11,382 nt of DNA from Larix sibirica (lineage: Eukaryota > Streptophyta > Pinopsida > Pinales > Pinaceae), in the NCBI GenBank assembly GCA_004151065.3, contig NWUY0300100773.1, positions 2,108-13,489 of the forward strand. Direction: 5' to 3'. Both the position numbers and the translations under genes were made by a program. The notes beneath the pieces are model-generated. The model saw nothing but the letters and a program-made list of their open reading frames with translations, was not told the origin of the DNA and did not search any database. Shown one piece after another: positions 1-8,866 of this stretch (position 1 is the first letter of the stretch; each line of letters starts with the position of its first letter).

Positions 1-1158
1 TTTGGTGACTGCAATTCATGCCTACATCTTCAAGAACATAATTTCAATATTTTGGTTTCAAGACTCTCTATGGCATCCTTTCATCCATTTTCATTTGCAC
101 ACTTCCTTGCTTATTGTGATTAATGATGTATGTTTTTGGAGTAATTTTATATGACATATTTTTTAGGATAGTTTTTTTATATTTGGCTCCCTAGTTCAAG
201 AGGATTACAACAAGAAGAGGTCACTTAGTTACATAGGAGCGGATATGTTTGTCTTAGCATTTTCATTGATTAGTTCGGCTAGTTATGAAAATTTTTCTAA
301 GAAGGTATTGATATCAATTTTCTATACCATCTTACAGTCTTGGTTATATAGCCTCGAGACCATTGAATAAGTTGTTGTTTTGTTGGTATTATCCAATGCA
401 TGGAAATACTTTTTTTGAAAATTTTTTTGGTTCAATTGTTTTCCAATGGGTACTCGAGTTAAGACATTATTGTCCTTGTGTGCCAGTTATTTTTTGTTGG
501 AACCAATTTAGGTAAGTACACCCATGGTCACCTTTTTGGTTGCATAAATTGTATTGAATAGTACATTTTTTTAAAGTGAATGCACTTTATTGTATCTCAA
601 TATGCCTTGCTAGATCCAGAGGAATTGTTTGAAACAATTTATTTTATGTCGAATGTGCTCATTTCTTCATCCACTCCATGAATTTGTTGCATTTTGTCCA
701 GATTCAGAACAATATACCTTTTGAAGTATATGCATGATAATTGAATTGCAGATCTTCATGATAATAGGAATTACTTTACTATCCATCCTGCTTCAGTCCA
801 CGTAACAATTGTTGAAGTATTTTCTCTTCAACGATTATTGCTATTTTTTGAACTAATATTTTCTTGGTTTTTTTGTGTGGTGAGTAAGCCATGTGGAGCT
901 TTAGTTTATGTTATGCAATTTGAGCAATACTCCTTGTTGGTAAATATTTATATGGCCATTTAAATAGGTCACAAGAAATGTGGATTTGGCATTTGGTAAT
1001 GCCCAACTTTTGCAATGGACAATGTGCATATCAATGCTAATAATGAAGATAATGAAGAGTGGTTTTAAAACTGATGTAATGCATCATCATTTTGTATTTG
1101 GAGAAAAAAAATTGGCATATGCTTAGTTGTGTGATTAGTTGTCTTTGTATATCATATT

Positions 1159-1219
1159 CCATTAATTTCTATTTTAAAGAAAAAAATTTCCATCAATTTG
1201 TATTTTAAAGAAAAAATTT
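1159..1219. repeat. Imperfect tandem duplication, unit about 30 bp
   Basis: Two adjacent copies, 1159-1189 and 1190-1219, each start with CCAT and contain TATTTTAAAGAAAAAA followed by TTT. They differ by a few substitutions and one A in the homopolymer. This looks like simple local duplication or slippage in non-coding DNA. No function is implied. Confidence 0.8.
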
Positions 1220-1291
1220 GACAACTTTGCTTAGTTAGATTTGTCATTTGCATATTATTGTCCTTCAAACTAATATTAATTTTGCTAATTC

Positions 1292-1339
1292 AATATCATT
1301 TTTTATTTATTTTTAAATAAATAACTATTAAATGATATT
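1292..1339. repeat. AT-rich inverted repeat (potential hairpin)
   Basis: The arm AATATCATTT at 1292-1301 is exactly complementary to AAATGATATT at 1330-1339. The intervening sequence is itself nearly palindromic (ATTTATT near 1304 and AAATAAAT near 1315), so an extended hairpin is possible. It could be the relic of a small inverted-repeat element, but no target-site duplication was identified. AT-rich plant DNA produces such structures by chance. Confidence 0.5.
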
Positions 1340-2725
1340 TAATATTGATTATTTATTTTACATTACAACGGACAGACTAAGTTGCAAGCAGCTCTTGTTA
1401 ATTCAATAAATCATAAATAAAGTGAAACAATACATATTTATTTTATAATATAATGATATGGGGTCTTTAATAGAAAACTTGTAATAGTTGTGAAGAGCAT
1501 CTTATCCATAAATGCTTAGGGCTAGGTAAACCATACAAACATTGTGCATACAACATACTTATTTAAAAATGATAATAGACAAACTATTTGTTCCCCAAAA
1601 TCCCAAATGATCACAAAATGTGTAAGAACAGAGACAAGAACACTTAAAATGTGAGGTATTCCAAAGGTAATTGGCATTAAAGAGATTGGAAAATAAAAAT
1701 AGAAACATCCTTGTAGGTATTACTAATATTCAAATAAAAGGGAAATACCTCTTTGATAGAAAGAGTTTAAAAACAAAGCCTCAACTATTATAGATGTAAA
1801 ACCCATGTATTTCCTTTGCGAAGGAATTTGAGAGGTCCCAAAAGAAATACAAAGAGTTAACAAGGTGAATGGTATTAATGTGCAAGATGAAGAATGAGAA
1901 AGAACACAAATTGGTATGTCATAATTGGAAGGAAAAGGAAAATGCATACCTTTTTATGTGCGAATTACAAAATCAATTCATGCTTAGAAATATTTCCATA
2001 TATCCATGTTAAACCTAGTTTTTTTTAAATCCCTCCATGTGTTGTGCTAGTAAAAAATAGTCTCTCGTTTATTTCCATCATTGATTGCATGATTGTTGTT
2101 GCACCCCCTTTTTGGTTGTGCACTCTGCATCAACATTGCATTCCTCACAGTTTTGGGATCCTTCTCTACTTCTTATGACACACTAAAAATATCTCCTTAT
2201 TTTATGGGTTTGGATATTGTCTGCTCTTCCTTCCTCTGTGGCTTTTGTCTGCTCTTCCTTGATTTTCTTTCTCATTGTTTTCATTCAAATAGGAAATCCA
2301 ATACTACCTCAAAATAATCATCCTCCATTGACGTTTTTTTAGATATGAGTGAAGAAAGACCTTAGTAATGATCCTGTTATATGTTCCTTGATGATAAGAT
2401 TTCTAAGGATATTTGATTAAAAAAATATATGTGACCACATTCTACACGAGGAGAGATCATTATGTATGTGGTTTTGTATACAGAATGACATAATATGTTG
2501 TTGTTGCAGCAAAAAATGAGCCAGGTGGTGGTGTACATGATCTCAAAGCTAGAAGTTGTGTCTAGATGTTACATCAATGTATTATGTTTTCCATGTGATC
2601 AAAGTCAAGAGTACGAAAACCATAATAAGGCTCTATTCTTAGTGTGGTGGAGGAGGAAGAGCAAGCATTGTTTCCTTCAAGAAGTGATTAAGAAATTTCT
2701 TCGTTAAGCCATTCCTCCATATAAT

Positions 2726-3181
2726 CACTAGTATAATTTGACAAATTTATAACTACACAACCAAAAAAATAGTCACGATAGCTTTTTTAAGATAAATACT
2801 ACCAAATTTTAGTAATTTTTAGTGATAGTAAAAATGACTAATTTAGTCATGGGATAAAAAATACTACTAGATAGTAAGTGACACAACTAAAAATAACCAA
2901 CTTAAATGGGTAATTTAGTCCATGGATTAAAAACTATGACTAAATAACAAATATAAGAATAATGACTAGGATTTTTAATGTTGAATTCAACTTTTTAGTA
3001 TATATTAATTATATGCATAGACGTGACGTATGTCAAACAAGCTTTAGCATATTCCAACCCAACAACTCATGAGTATAATATCCTTTTCTCTTGAACCTCG
3101 CTATTGTTGTAAATTATGTGATATTAATATGTGTATGTACTAGTTCATGGTGAGGAGCTCAATGCCAAGGCCCCACTAGTG
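2726..3181. repeat. Possible remnant of a small CACTA-type element with internal direct repeats
   Basis: The block begins with CACTAGTATA at 2726 and ends with CACTAGTG at 3174-3181, giving a 7-bp terminal inverted match (CACTAGT). Inside, TAATTTAGTC followed by CATGG-like and ATTAAAAA-like sequence occurs twice, at 2839-2865 and 2911-2938. Several ACTAA/TTAGT words surround these copies. CACTA transposons of plants have CACTA...TAGTG ends and repeated sub-terminal motifs, so a decayed non-autonomous copy is conceivable. Against this, the flanking triplets (AAT and AAC) are not identical, the inverted match is short and there is no coding content. The direct repeats are secure, but the element assignment is weak. 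Confidence 0.25.
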
Positions 3182-3349
3182 AACACTCGATCATTATTAT
3201 GTTTTTGTTGGTTTAAACCATGCGTTATCTAAAATCATGGTATGCGAACAATGCAAAATGAAATGATGAAATATTGAAATAGATCTAGGAGGCTAGATGA
3301 GCAACGCAACTAAAAAGAGGCGCAACCGTATCCATTAGGAGGAGAGTTG

Positions 3350-3366
3350 AAGGCTTGTGAAGCCTT
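3350..3366. repeat. Short perfect hairpin
   Basis: AAGGCTT, a 3-base loop GTG, then AAGCCTT form a perfect 7-bp stem. No T run follows it and no gene is nearby, so it is reported as structure only. Confidence 0.45.
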
Positions 3367-4166
3367 GAGAATCCTCATGATTATTGGGTATCATCACGGT
3401 ACCTTTGGATACAAAAAAAAGGTGAATTGAGAGTGCTCTCTTATTAGCCTAAGTGAGCAGGTATGGCTATGAGTTTTAACCTTTGAGTGTTTTTTTTAAA
3501 TCCCATCATTCACATAAAGAAGCAAGTGAATCATATCCACTTACAAATGTGAAGTAACTGTCTTGATTATTTATTATTATCCTATCATCTAAACGAGAGC
3601 AAGTTGTTATTACTCAGCTTCGAAGTTAAAGAGAAAGCATATTGTTTTTATCATTATGAAGGATAAAATCTTATGTGATCCTATATCTCATAACACTAAT
3701 GAATTATCATGGAATTTATGATCGTGATAAAATTATATAGTTTTAATCATTAATTAATTTAGGGTGTTATTAACTAATTGATTAATTTAAATGATTATTA
3801 ATATTCATATTCCTAGGTTTTGCGAAGATTCTTAATAGAATAGTGATTCAACCATTTTTAGGGGGCATATTATATATATTTATATATAGTCATACAAATT
3901 TTAATTGGAGAATAACAAACATTAAATTTACTATAATGTAAAGAAAAAAAGTTATACCATTATGTACGTGCCAAAGGATACCCTATTTAATTATATTTTA
4001 AATATATATAAATATACAAAAGAGAATTAAAATAGTATTGTTTTAAGAAAACTCCACTTCACTATTACTTAATTTAGAAAAGAAAGAAAAGTATTTCAAA
4101 AAGTAAATATAAGTCGGCTCCTTCTTGAACGGTTAGGGATTTCCTTATTCATCGATTATCCTCCTT

Positions 4167-4184
4167 GGGAAGGAGAAGAGAGGA
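4167..4184 (+). promoter_or_regulatory. Candidate polypurine tract, with small hairpin
   Basis: Eighteen consecutive purines (GGGAAGGAGAAGAGAGGA) lie about 200 bp upstream of the primer-binding site. Caulimovirids prime plus-strand DNA synthesis from purine-rich tracts, so this is a candidate left from the viral intergenic region. The start of the tract also forms the 3' arm of a small hairpin (CTCCTT, loop GGG, AAGGAG, 4161-4175). Other purine runs exist at 4302-4313 and 10321-10335, so the choice between them is not secure. It may instead lie in host DNA. Confidence 0.25.
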
Positions 4185-4391
4185 TACCCATTGTATTTTT
4201 GGTATCGGTTAAGACGTGGGGAGGGTTGGTCGCATGAATTTTGGATAATCTCTTTGCAATGGGGCTTTTAGTTTTGAGTATCTGCTCGAGGAGAGAGCTA
4301 TGGGGAGAGAAGACCAGACCAAACTTCGTTTTTATCATGTAAAGCTGTATTGCAAAGAATATAAAGAAGAAATTTTAGATCTTGGTATGCA

Positions 4392-4409
4392 TGGTATCAG
4401 AGCGATATC
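4392..4409 (+). promoter_or_regulatory. tRNA-Met primer-binding site
   Basis: TGGTATCAGAGC at 4392-4403 is the hallmark of minus-strand priming by plant initiator tRNA-Met, shared by caulimovirids and many plant LTR retrotransposons. The first twelve bases match the consensus fully. The following six (GATATC) depart from the usual continuation, which may be decay or lineage variation. It lies 290 bp before the polyprotein ATG, as expected for a site in the leader of the pregenomic RNA. Confidence 0.85.
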
Positions 4410-4682
4410 AGATATTGAAGTTTATTCTGTAAGTTTTGTTTCTATATTTTATATCTACTCAATTTGATGCAGTTTATTTTCTGTGTTATCTTTCTTTACA
4501 TTCTACAATTGGTCCGGGTAGACGGTGGAAATGATCGTTGAGTGATTGTAGGGCATGCAGGATTTGAAATAGGGTTTTGCTGATGTTGTTGAGGTCATAG
4601 CCGTGGGTAGGCGCCGTAAATCCTCCTAAATTGCCAGCTAACTAACGTGAGCTAGAATCCCAAGTCAGTGTTGGACCCTGCA
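4404..4682 (+). promoter_or_regulatory. Pregenomic RNA leader with short upstream ORFs
   Basis: The leader between primer site and polyprotein contains at least four short ATG-initiated ORFs: 4467-4541 (24 codons), 4531-4545 (4 codons), 4555-4572 (5 codons) and 4583-4600 (5 codons). Two more start just upstream, at 4387 and 4391. Caulimovirid leaders typically carry several upstream ORFs and are translated by ribosome shunting or reinitiation, so the pattern fits. No long stem was worked out by eye. A GTAAGT donor-like site at 4429 and a TGCAG acceptor-like site ending at 4560 could define a 132-nt leader intron with a pyrimidine-rich stretch at 4473-4506. This is speculative. Confidence 0.5.
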
Positions 4683-6476
4683 ATGGATACAGTTGAGCTC
4701 GCTACTCTAGATAGTGAGTCAGCAAATGACACAGAGGTGTCTTTAGCAAACCGTAGGTCTAATTTCCCAGAAGCTTCAACTTCAGATTCTTCAATAATTC
4801 ATATTAATGATCTCAATCCTTCTAAGAATTGGCAGTTGCCAGCCATTTTACCTTCTGGTGTTTATAAATTAAAATGGTGGTCACTTAAGTCTGCAACTCA
4901 AACCAAAGTGTCGTCAATAGATGTTTCTTTTACTGATAAAGACGAGCCTGTCCATATAAATTTGCTCGATAAAAGTCAAATTGATTGGGCTAAGGCCCAA
5001 GGGTTTAAATATGTACATTTAGGTGCCATTACACTTGGATTGGGGCCATTAGTTCGCCCACGTTTAGCTGTTTCATCTCTCTGCGTTGCTGTGGATACCT
5101 GTCATAATAATTTTGCTGATGCTATTATTGGTGGTTTCACCACTCCCTTGCACAATGGTCCAGCCTTTGGGACCATTTATCCAAAGTACTATGTCAGTCT
5201 GGAGGATCCCTACATATATGACTTGCTCAAGGCATATATTCTGCCAAAAGGATTTCACATGGAAAAAGGTTCTAAAATTATCCAGCTCAAAGGTGCTGTT
5301 GTTTCCCACTTTGGGAATGATAATCTTCCCCCATTTCGCTCTCACGTTCACCAGAGTTCGCACCTGCATAGCGTGGTGGAGAAAGATAGGTCAAAACAGT
5401 CAACCCCTGTTACCTTCAATTGGACCGGTATTAACTATCCCCGTCAATGGGAAGTTAAATACAATGAACTCAGAAATAATGAAAGGTTGACTAGTTCTTT
5501 ATCCACACAGCCTCTTACCTTTGATGCCGAATCCAGTTCCTTCCATGTCCCTGATGAAATGCCCACTAGAAGATTCCAGCCTCCACTGATCAGATCCACA
5601 TCTGTCTCCTCTTACAATAATGCAAGGCATCAAGCAGAATCTAACTCTGTAAATTCTTCTTCTTCCTCACAACCTTCTTTCACAGGGTTGTTCGAAACTG
5701 AGCACCGTGGCGAGCATACAGACTGTCTTGCATGTAGAAAAATACTTCAGAGAATTTGGCACCAGAAAAATAAAGAACCCCCTACCTTAGGAATGTTTTC
5801 TCTTCCTAGGCAAGGTAATGAAATGGAAATTACAACACCTGGTGGTGGATCATTTGTCCCTGGAAGAAATCTTCTAGATGTGCCTTTCAGACAATTCTCT
5901 GCTAATGGCCAAGCCAAAAAAGAGTTTCTACCTGCAAAATCCTCTGCCCCTGACCAAACAGTTTCTGATGAGATTAAGTTAGCAAATTGGAATAATTTGC
6001 AACAGTCTCACTCAGCCAGAAATCTAGATGACATGGCACAGGATATTTTGTTTCTAAAAAGTAATGTGATTGAGCAGAAACAAAAAATAAGCACTCTAGC
6101 AACCAAGCTAGAACTGTTGGATCATCTTCTGCATGATTCCATAGAAATAAGAATAGCAATGGAACAAGCCTCTACTAAATCTGATAGAAGATTGGCGGTC
6201 TTAGAAGAGCTTTTGACAAAAATAGAAGCAATGAAACAAAAATCTCATGCAGTAAGTGAGCATGTTTTTGCATTAGCTACTAAAGGACACCAGAGAAAGT
6301 CCTCTCATGGAAAGAGTTTGTCATTTAGTCAATTCAGTATGGATACTCTTCCTGAGTTTGATTTTGGGGAAAGCGATACAGAAAAAGCTGAAATTGAAGA
6401 TTGGATCTCTGATTTCAAAAAGTTTAAACCAGCACTTGATCAAGTATCTTGCAGCTTTAGAAATTGGTTTCCATGA
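4683..6476 (+). CDS. Polyprotein N-terminal part: 30K movement protein and coiled coil
   Basis: This open frame has 597 codons from the ATG at 4683. An in-frame GTG at 4668 is ignored because this is eukaryotic sequence, and a TAG lies upstream at 4653. Residues about 45-215 match the 30K movement-protein core of caulimovirids. They include GAITLGLGPLVR (near residue 114), the conserved Asp in AVDTC (residue 138), NGPAFGTIYPKYYVSLEDP and a KGFHMEKGS-like segment. Such proteins enlarge plasmodesmata, often as tubules, for cell-to-cell spread. Residues about 255-425 are Ser/Pro-rich and probably disordered, with a CLAC pair near residue 348. Residues about 430-535 are a heptad-rich coiled coil, as found between movement and coat domains in related viruses. 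The TGA at 6474 probably follows a frame change: coding character moves to frame 1 between about 6430 and 6475, so the last 10 or so codons are likely out of frame. No premature stop breaks the movement domain. Confidence 0.85.
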   Translation: MDTVELATLDSESANDTEVSLANRRSNFPEASTSDSSIIHINDLNPSKNWQLPAILPSGVYKLKWWSLKSATQTKVSSIDVSFTDKDEPVHINLLDKSQIDWAKAQGFKYVHLGAITLGLGPLVRPRLAVSSLCVAVDTCHNNFADAIIGGFTTPLHNGPAFGTIYPKYYVSLEDPYIYDLLKAYILPKGFHMEKGSKIIQLKGAVVSHFGNDNLPPFRSHVHQSSHLHSVVEKDRSKQSTPVTFNWTGINYPRQWEVKYNELRNNERLTSSLSTQPLTFDAESSSFHVPDEMPTRRFQPPLIRSTSVSSYNNARHQAESNSVNSSSSSQPSFTGLFETEHRGEHTDCLACRKILQRIWHQKNKEPPTLGMFSLPRQGNEMEITTPGGGSFVPGRNLLDVPFRQFSANGQAKKEFLPAKSSAPDQTVSDEIKLANWNNLQQSHSARNLDDMAQDILFLKSNVIEQKQKISTLATKLELLDHLLHDSIEIRIAMEQASTKSDRRLAVLEELLTKIEAMKQKSHAVSEHVFALATKGHQRKSSHGKSLSFSQFSMDTLPEFDFGESDTEKAEIEDWISDFKKFKPALDQVSCSFRNWFP

Positions 6477-7566
6477 TGCTTCTTCCTCCAATATAGGTCA
6501 TACACAAAGACCTCAAGGACCTCCTCCTCCTTTTGATTTCCACATGCCAAATGCCAATGCCTCGACCGCTCCGTCCCATCGATTCCATTTCGGAATCAAT
6601 TCCATGAACAACTTATTGTCCCAAATGCCAGAACAACCTGTTTTGAACATCCAGTGTCAATCCAGAGCTAACATTAAAAATGCAATTCAGATGTTAGGAC
6701 AATGGGTTCTGTACAAAAAACATCAGGATATGAACCTTACTGGGCAAAGCCTCAGTACCAAGCTAATAGCAGGCCTTTCAGGTTTGGCTCATGAATGGTG
6801 GAAGTGGCTTCCACAAGAGGCAAGAAATGAGATGCTTACTGCTGATGATGTTGATCAGCAGATACTGCAAGCCATGGGTAAGGAATTTTATGGACCTGAT
6901 GATGGCGAAGACTATGACCATCTCGCTTCACTTTTCAAGGCTGCTCGACTTTGTGATCTCAGTAAAATTGAAGAGTATTTTTGCTATATGCAAAATCTAT
7001 TAGTTTCTTCAGGTAAGTCAGGCGACCCAGCCTATCTCAAACACTACTTGAGAAGCTATCCTGGTCATGTCCCAGATGCAGTTGCACAATTCCTTAAAGA
7101 TAAGCGTATTGAACTTTGTGGTATGTCTTTAGCCCAACTGCATGCTTATATTCTTGAAACCTGGCAAGAACACTGCTTAGAGCATCGGGTTAGTAAAGAC
7201 TTCAAGAGACACTAAGGCATGTACTCTGCGTCTTTCTGTAAAGATGTAGCGCGTATGCCCGATTGGGGATGTGGTTCCCATAATCGTGGACATTTTGGAA
7301 AAGAATCCTACAAGTGTAAAAAGAAAAAGGGATTCTATACCAGTAGCCCCAGATATCATCCAGATAAAACCTACAAGCATAAGAAATGACATGGCTCAAA
7401 GTATTATGAAAAAAGAAGATATCACTCTTAGTCCAAATCTCACCCAAAAAGATTTGTCAAAAGGAGTACTGAGAAAGGTAAGAAAGATGTATGTTTTATC
7501 TATGGAAAACCTAGTCATTGGGCTGGTAAATATCCAGATAGAAAGTCTAGACAAAGGTTAGCATCC
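6440..7566 (+). pseudogene. Coat protein region with degenerate zinc knuckle
   Basis: Frame 1 continues the polyprotein. Positions about 6660-7150 encode the helical capsid core, with a GLAHEWWKWLP tryptophan motif near 6783-6815, a typical caulimovirid coat feature, and the downstream YLRSYPGHVPDAV segment. The core protects the DNA genome in isometric particles. After a TAA at 7213, frame 1 still reads like coat C-terminus: MPDWGCGS, then a Lys/Arg-rich stretch suited to nucleic-acid binding. It is interrupted by TGA 7387 and TAG 7429. A zinc-knuckle relic follows at 7492-7533. The family pattern is CX2CX4HX4C. Here the first Cys (7492) and the His (7516) are present, but the second and fourth positions (7501 and 7531) are TAT, tyrosine. 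The long ATG-initiated open frame in this phase starts at 6307, but 6307 to about 6440 is out of frame with the real coding sequence. Confidence 0.8.
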
Positions 7567-8007
7567 TTGTGTGTAAATCTAGATCCACATTGGTGGGATC
7601 TTTCTGAGTTCTCTGCCGAGACTCCTCCTCCTTCAGGAGATGTAATATATTTTCCAGATGATGACTATACTGATTTAGAATCTAGTTCTGATTCAGATGT
7701 TGCTCTAGCAAAATTTGCCCCTTCCTATGAGTCAGATTCCAGCTCTAACAGCAGTCAGGATGCAAATTTGGGGGGGTGTGAAGCACCTTGTTTTGATTTC
7801 TCTTTGAATATGTTCTCATTCAGTCAAAGAATTTCCATTGAAAAACAATTGGCTGATATAGATCTTCAGTTAGCGTATGTTCCTGTCTTTCAGTATATCA
7901 AGCGTCAAGATCTTAAAGATGAAAAAAGAAAACTCTTGAGACAGCTTGAACAATATCAATCAGTAAAGGGTAAAGAAAAGATAGAGACTCCATCCTTGTC
8001 TCTATAG
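7567..8007 (+). pseudogene. Polyprotein segment between coat protein and protease (acidic, Ser-rich)
   Basis: Frame 1 runs on from the zinc knuckle without interruption to a TAG at 8005. It starts with a CVNLDPHWWDL segment. A very acidic, Ser-rich stretch follows at about 7640-7770 (repeated D, E and SS). A charged helical part at about 7825-7980 could be a short coiled coil. No enzyme motif is present. Position and composition fit the linker between capsid and protease in petuvirus-type polyproteins. An uninterrupted run of seven G at 7770-7776 did not change the frame. The apparent ATG at 7567 is internal and is not thought to be a real start. Confidence 0.6.
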
Positions 8008-8284
8008 TATAAGACAGACAGAACCATAGAAAAGATAAAGAGAAACTGTTGAGACTACAAATCAAAGAAAAGCAACAGATATTGAAAAAGCTTGTCAGAT
8101 AAATTGAGGAACTAAAAGACATGGTAAAAGTACTGGACACTAAAAGAGATCGGTCCTCTAATGAAGATTTGAGCAAGCATTTAGAACAAGCAATGGCAAA
8201 TCCTGAAAGGAAAGAAGTTTCTCCTCTTTCTACTCCTCACTCTCCTTCCTCTCCTGCTTCCCAGGTTCCCAGGTTCCCAGTCTG
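8008..8284 (+). pseudogene. Helical linker before the protease, frame-shifted
   Basis: Coding character passes from frame 1 to frame 3 somewhere between 8005 and about 8046. Frame 3 then encodes a Lys/Glu/Leu-rich helix with heptad-like spacing (about 8040-8150), broken by TAA at 8100. A Ser/Pro-rich tail follows up to about 8258. At 8258-8280 an 8-bp tandem repeat coincides with a second frame change, from 3 to 2, just before the protease. No function beyond linker or oligomerisation can be inferred. Confidence 0.55.
8258..8280 (+). repeat. 8-bp tandem repeat at a frame change
   Basis: TTCCCAGG occurs at 8258-8265 and 8266-8273, and seven of its eight bases follow at 8274-8280. The period is not a multiple of three. 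Coding frame is 3 before and 2 after, which is the change expected from one additional 8-bp unit. Replication slippage is therefore a good explanation for this lesion. Confidence 0.85.
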
Positions 8285-8866
8285 TTGGGTGGTTTCCAAG
8301 GCCCAAAGTTGTATATAAAATTGCTATTTTGTCCCCCAGAATATCAGTCTTACACGTTAGATTGTATGGTCGATTCAGGTTGTCAGTTGAACTTAGCTAA
8401 AGGTTCAGCTATCCCTTCTTTCTATTGGGAAAAGAGCAAAGATCATGGTTCTGCCATTGAAGGCACTCAAGTTTCCCTTGCTAGTAAGGTTGAATATTTT
8501 CCTGTAAAGATTTCCAATAAACCTAATACTTTGTCTCTGTACAGATTAGACAGTATTAAGGAAGACTACATTATAGGTTCAGAATTTTTGCAAAGAGTCA
8601 GTCCATTTTCCATTGATACTACAAAAATGTTATTTTCCTGTACTATAGATTCCCAGCTTGTAATATGTCCTTTTTGTTTTGACCCTGTATATAAGTGTAA
8701 GTCTATTTCACCAAATTCAGTCTCCAAACCCAGGGTAGCAGATCTCAACAAAATGGAACGTTGTAATGCTTATGCAGAAATGCATAAGGATAAATCTCTT
8801 GCAGCTATAACAGAGAAATTGATCAAAGAGTGTTTCTCAGAAAGCCCAAATGCTTTCTGGAGCTGA
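8285..8866 (+). pseudogene. Retropepsin-like aspartic protease domain
   Basis: Frame 2 encodes a retroviral-type aspartic protease that would process the polyprotein. The catalytic triplet Asp-Ser-Gly is at 8372-8380 within MVDSGCQLNLA. About 66 codons later IIGSEFL (8570-8590) matches the hydrophobic-hydrophobic-Gly motif that closes the domain in caulimovirids, followed by a PFSID segment. The residue after DSG is Cys, where Ala is most common. Both diagnostic motifs are intact, so the domain itself is not obviously damaged. Past about 8700 the sequence is a linker towards the reverse transcriptase, cut by TGA at 8864 and TAG at 8903. The ATG at 8285 is not taken as a genuine start. Confidence 0.8.

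Larger units (their letters stand above)
1..4100. other. AT-rich host-like flanking DNA without recognisable genes
   Basis: This stretch is strongly AT-rich, with long T and A runs and frequent stops in all six frames. The longest open frames are only about 60 to 75 codons (for example 2093-2317 + and 1723-1947 -), with biased, low-complexity composition and no recognisable domain, so they are treated as chance. No tRNA, rRNA or known transposase motif was seen. It contains the tandem duplication, palindrome and direct repeats listed separately. It is most simply plant intergenic or intronic DNA into which the pararetroviral sequence inserted. The exact junction is not visible. Composition becomes more mixed from about 4,100 onward, which is where the viral or leader-like sequence may begin. 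Confidence 0.6.

Noticed and set aside
1723-1947. Minus-strand 74-codon open frame in the flank
   Set aside because: No recognisable domain, hydrophobic low-complexity composition and no homologous context. A frame of this length is expected by chance in several kilobases of AT-rich DNA.
2093-2317. 74-codon open frame encoding a hydrophobic, Cys-rich peptide
   Set aside because: It could look like a small membrane protein, but nothing supports expression or conservation. It is treated as chance.
4156-4338. Minus-strand 60-codon frame upstream of the primer-binding site
   Set aside because: It overlaps the viral intergenic or leader-like region on the opposite strand and has no recognisable motif.
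4111-4391. Terminal direct repeat with 11191-11382, as expected for terminal redundancy or LTRs
   Set aside because: Only scattered short words are shared (for example GAGTATCT and TGTAA...AG.TGTA). By eye there is no sustained alignment. A pairwise alignment with sequence beyond the window would be needed.
6307-6440. ATG at 6307 as the true start of a second viral ORF
   Set aside because: This stretch is the frame-1 shadow of the frame-3 coding region, which still shows polyprotein character up to about 6430.
6473-6478. ATGATG overlapping the TGA at 6474 as a translationally coupled start of a separate coat-protein ORF
   Set aside because: Both ATGs lie in frame 2, which closes after a few codons, whereas the coat protein reads in frame 1. 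A frame change within one polyprotein explains the data better.
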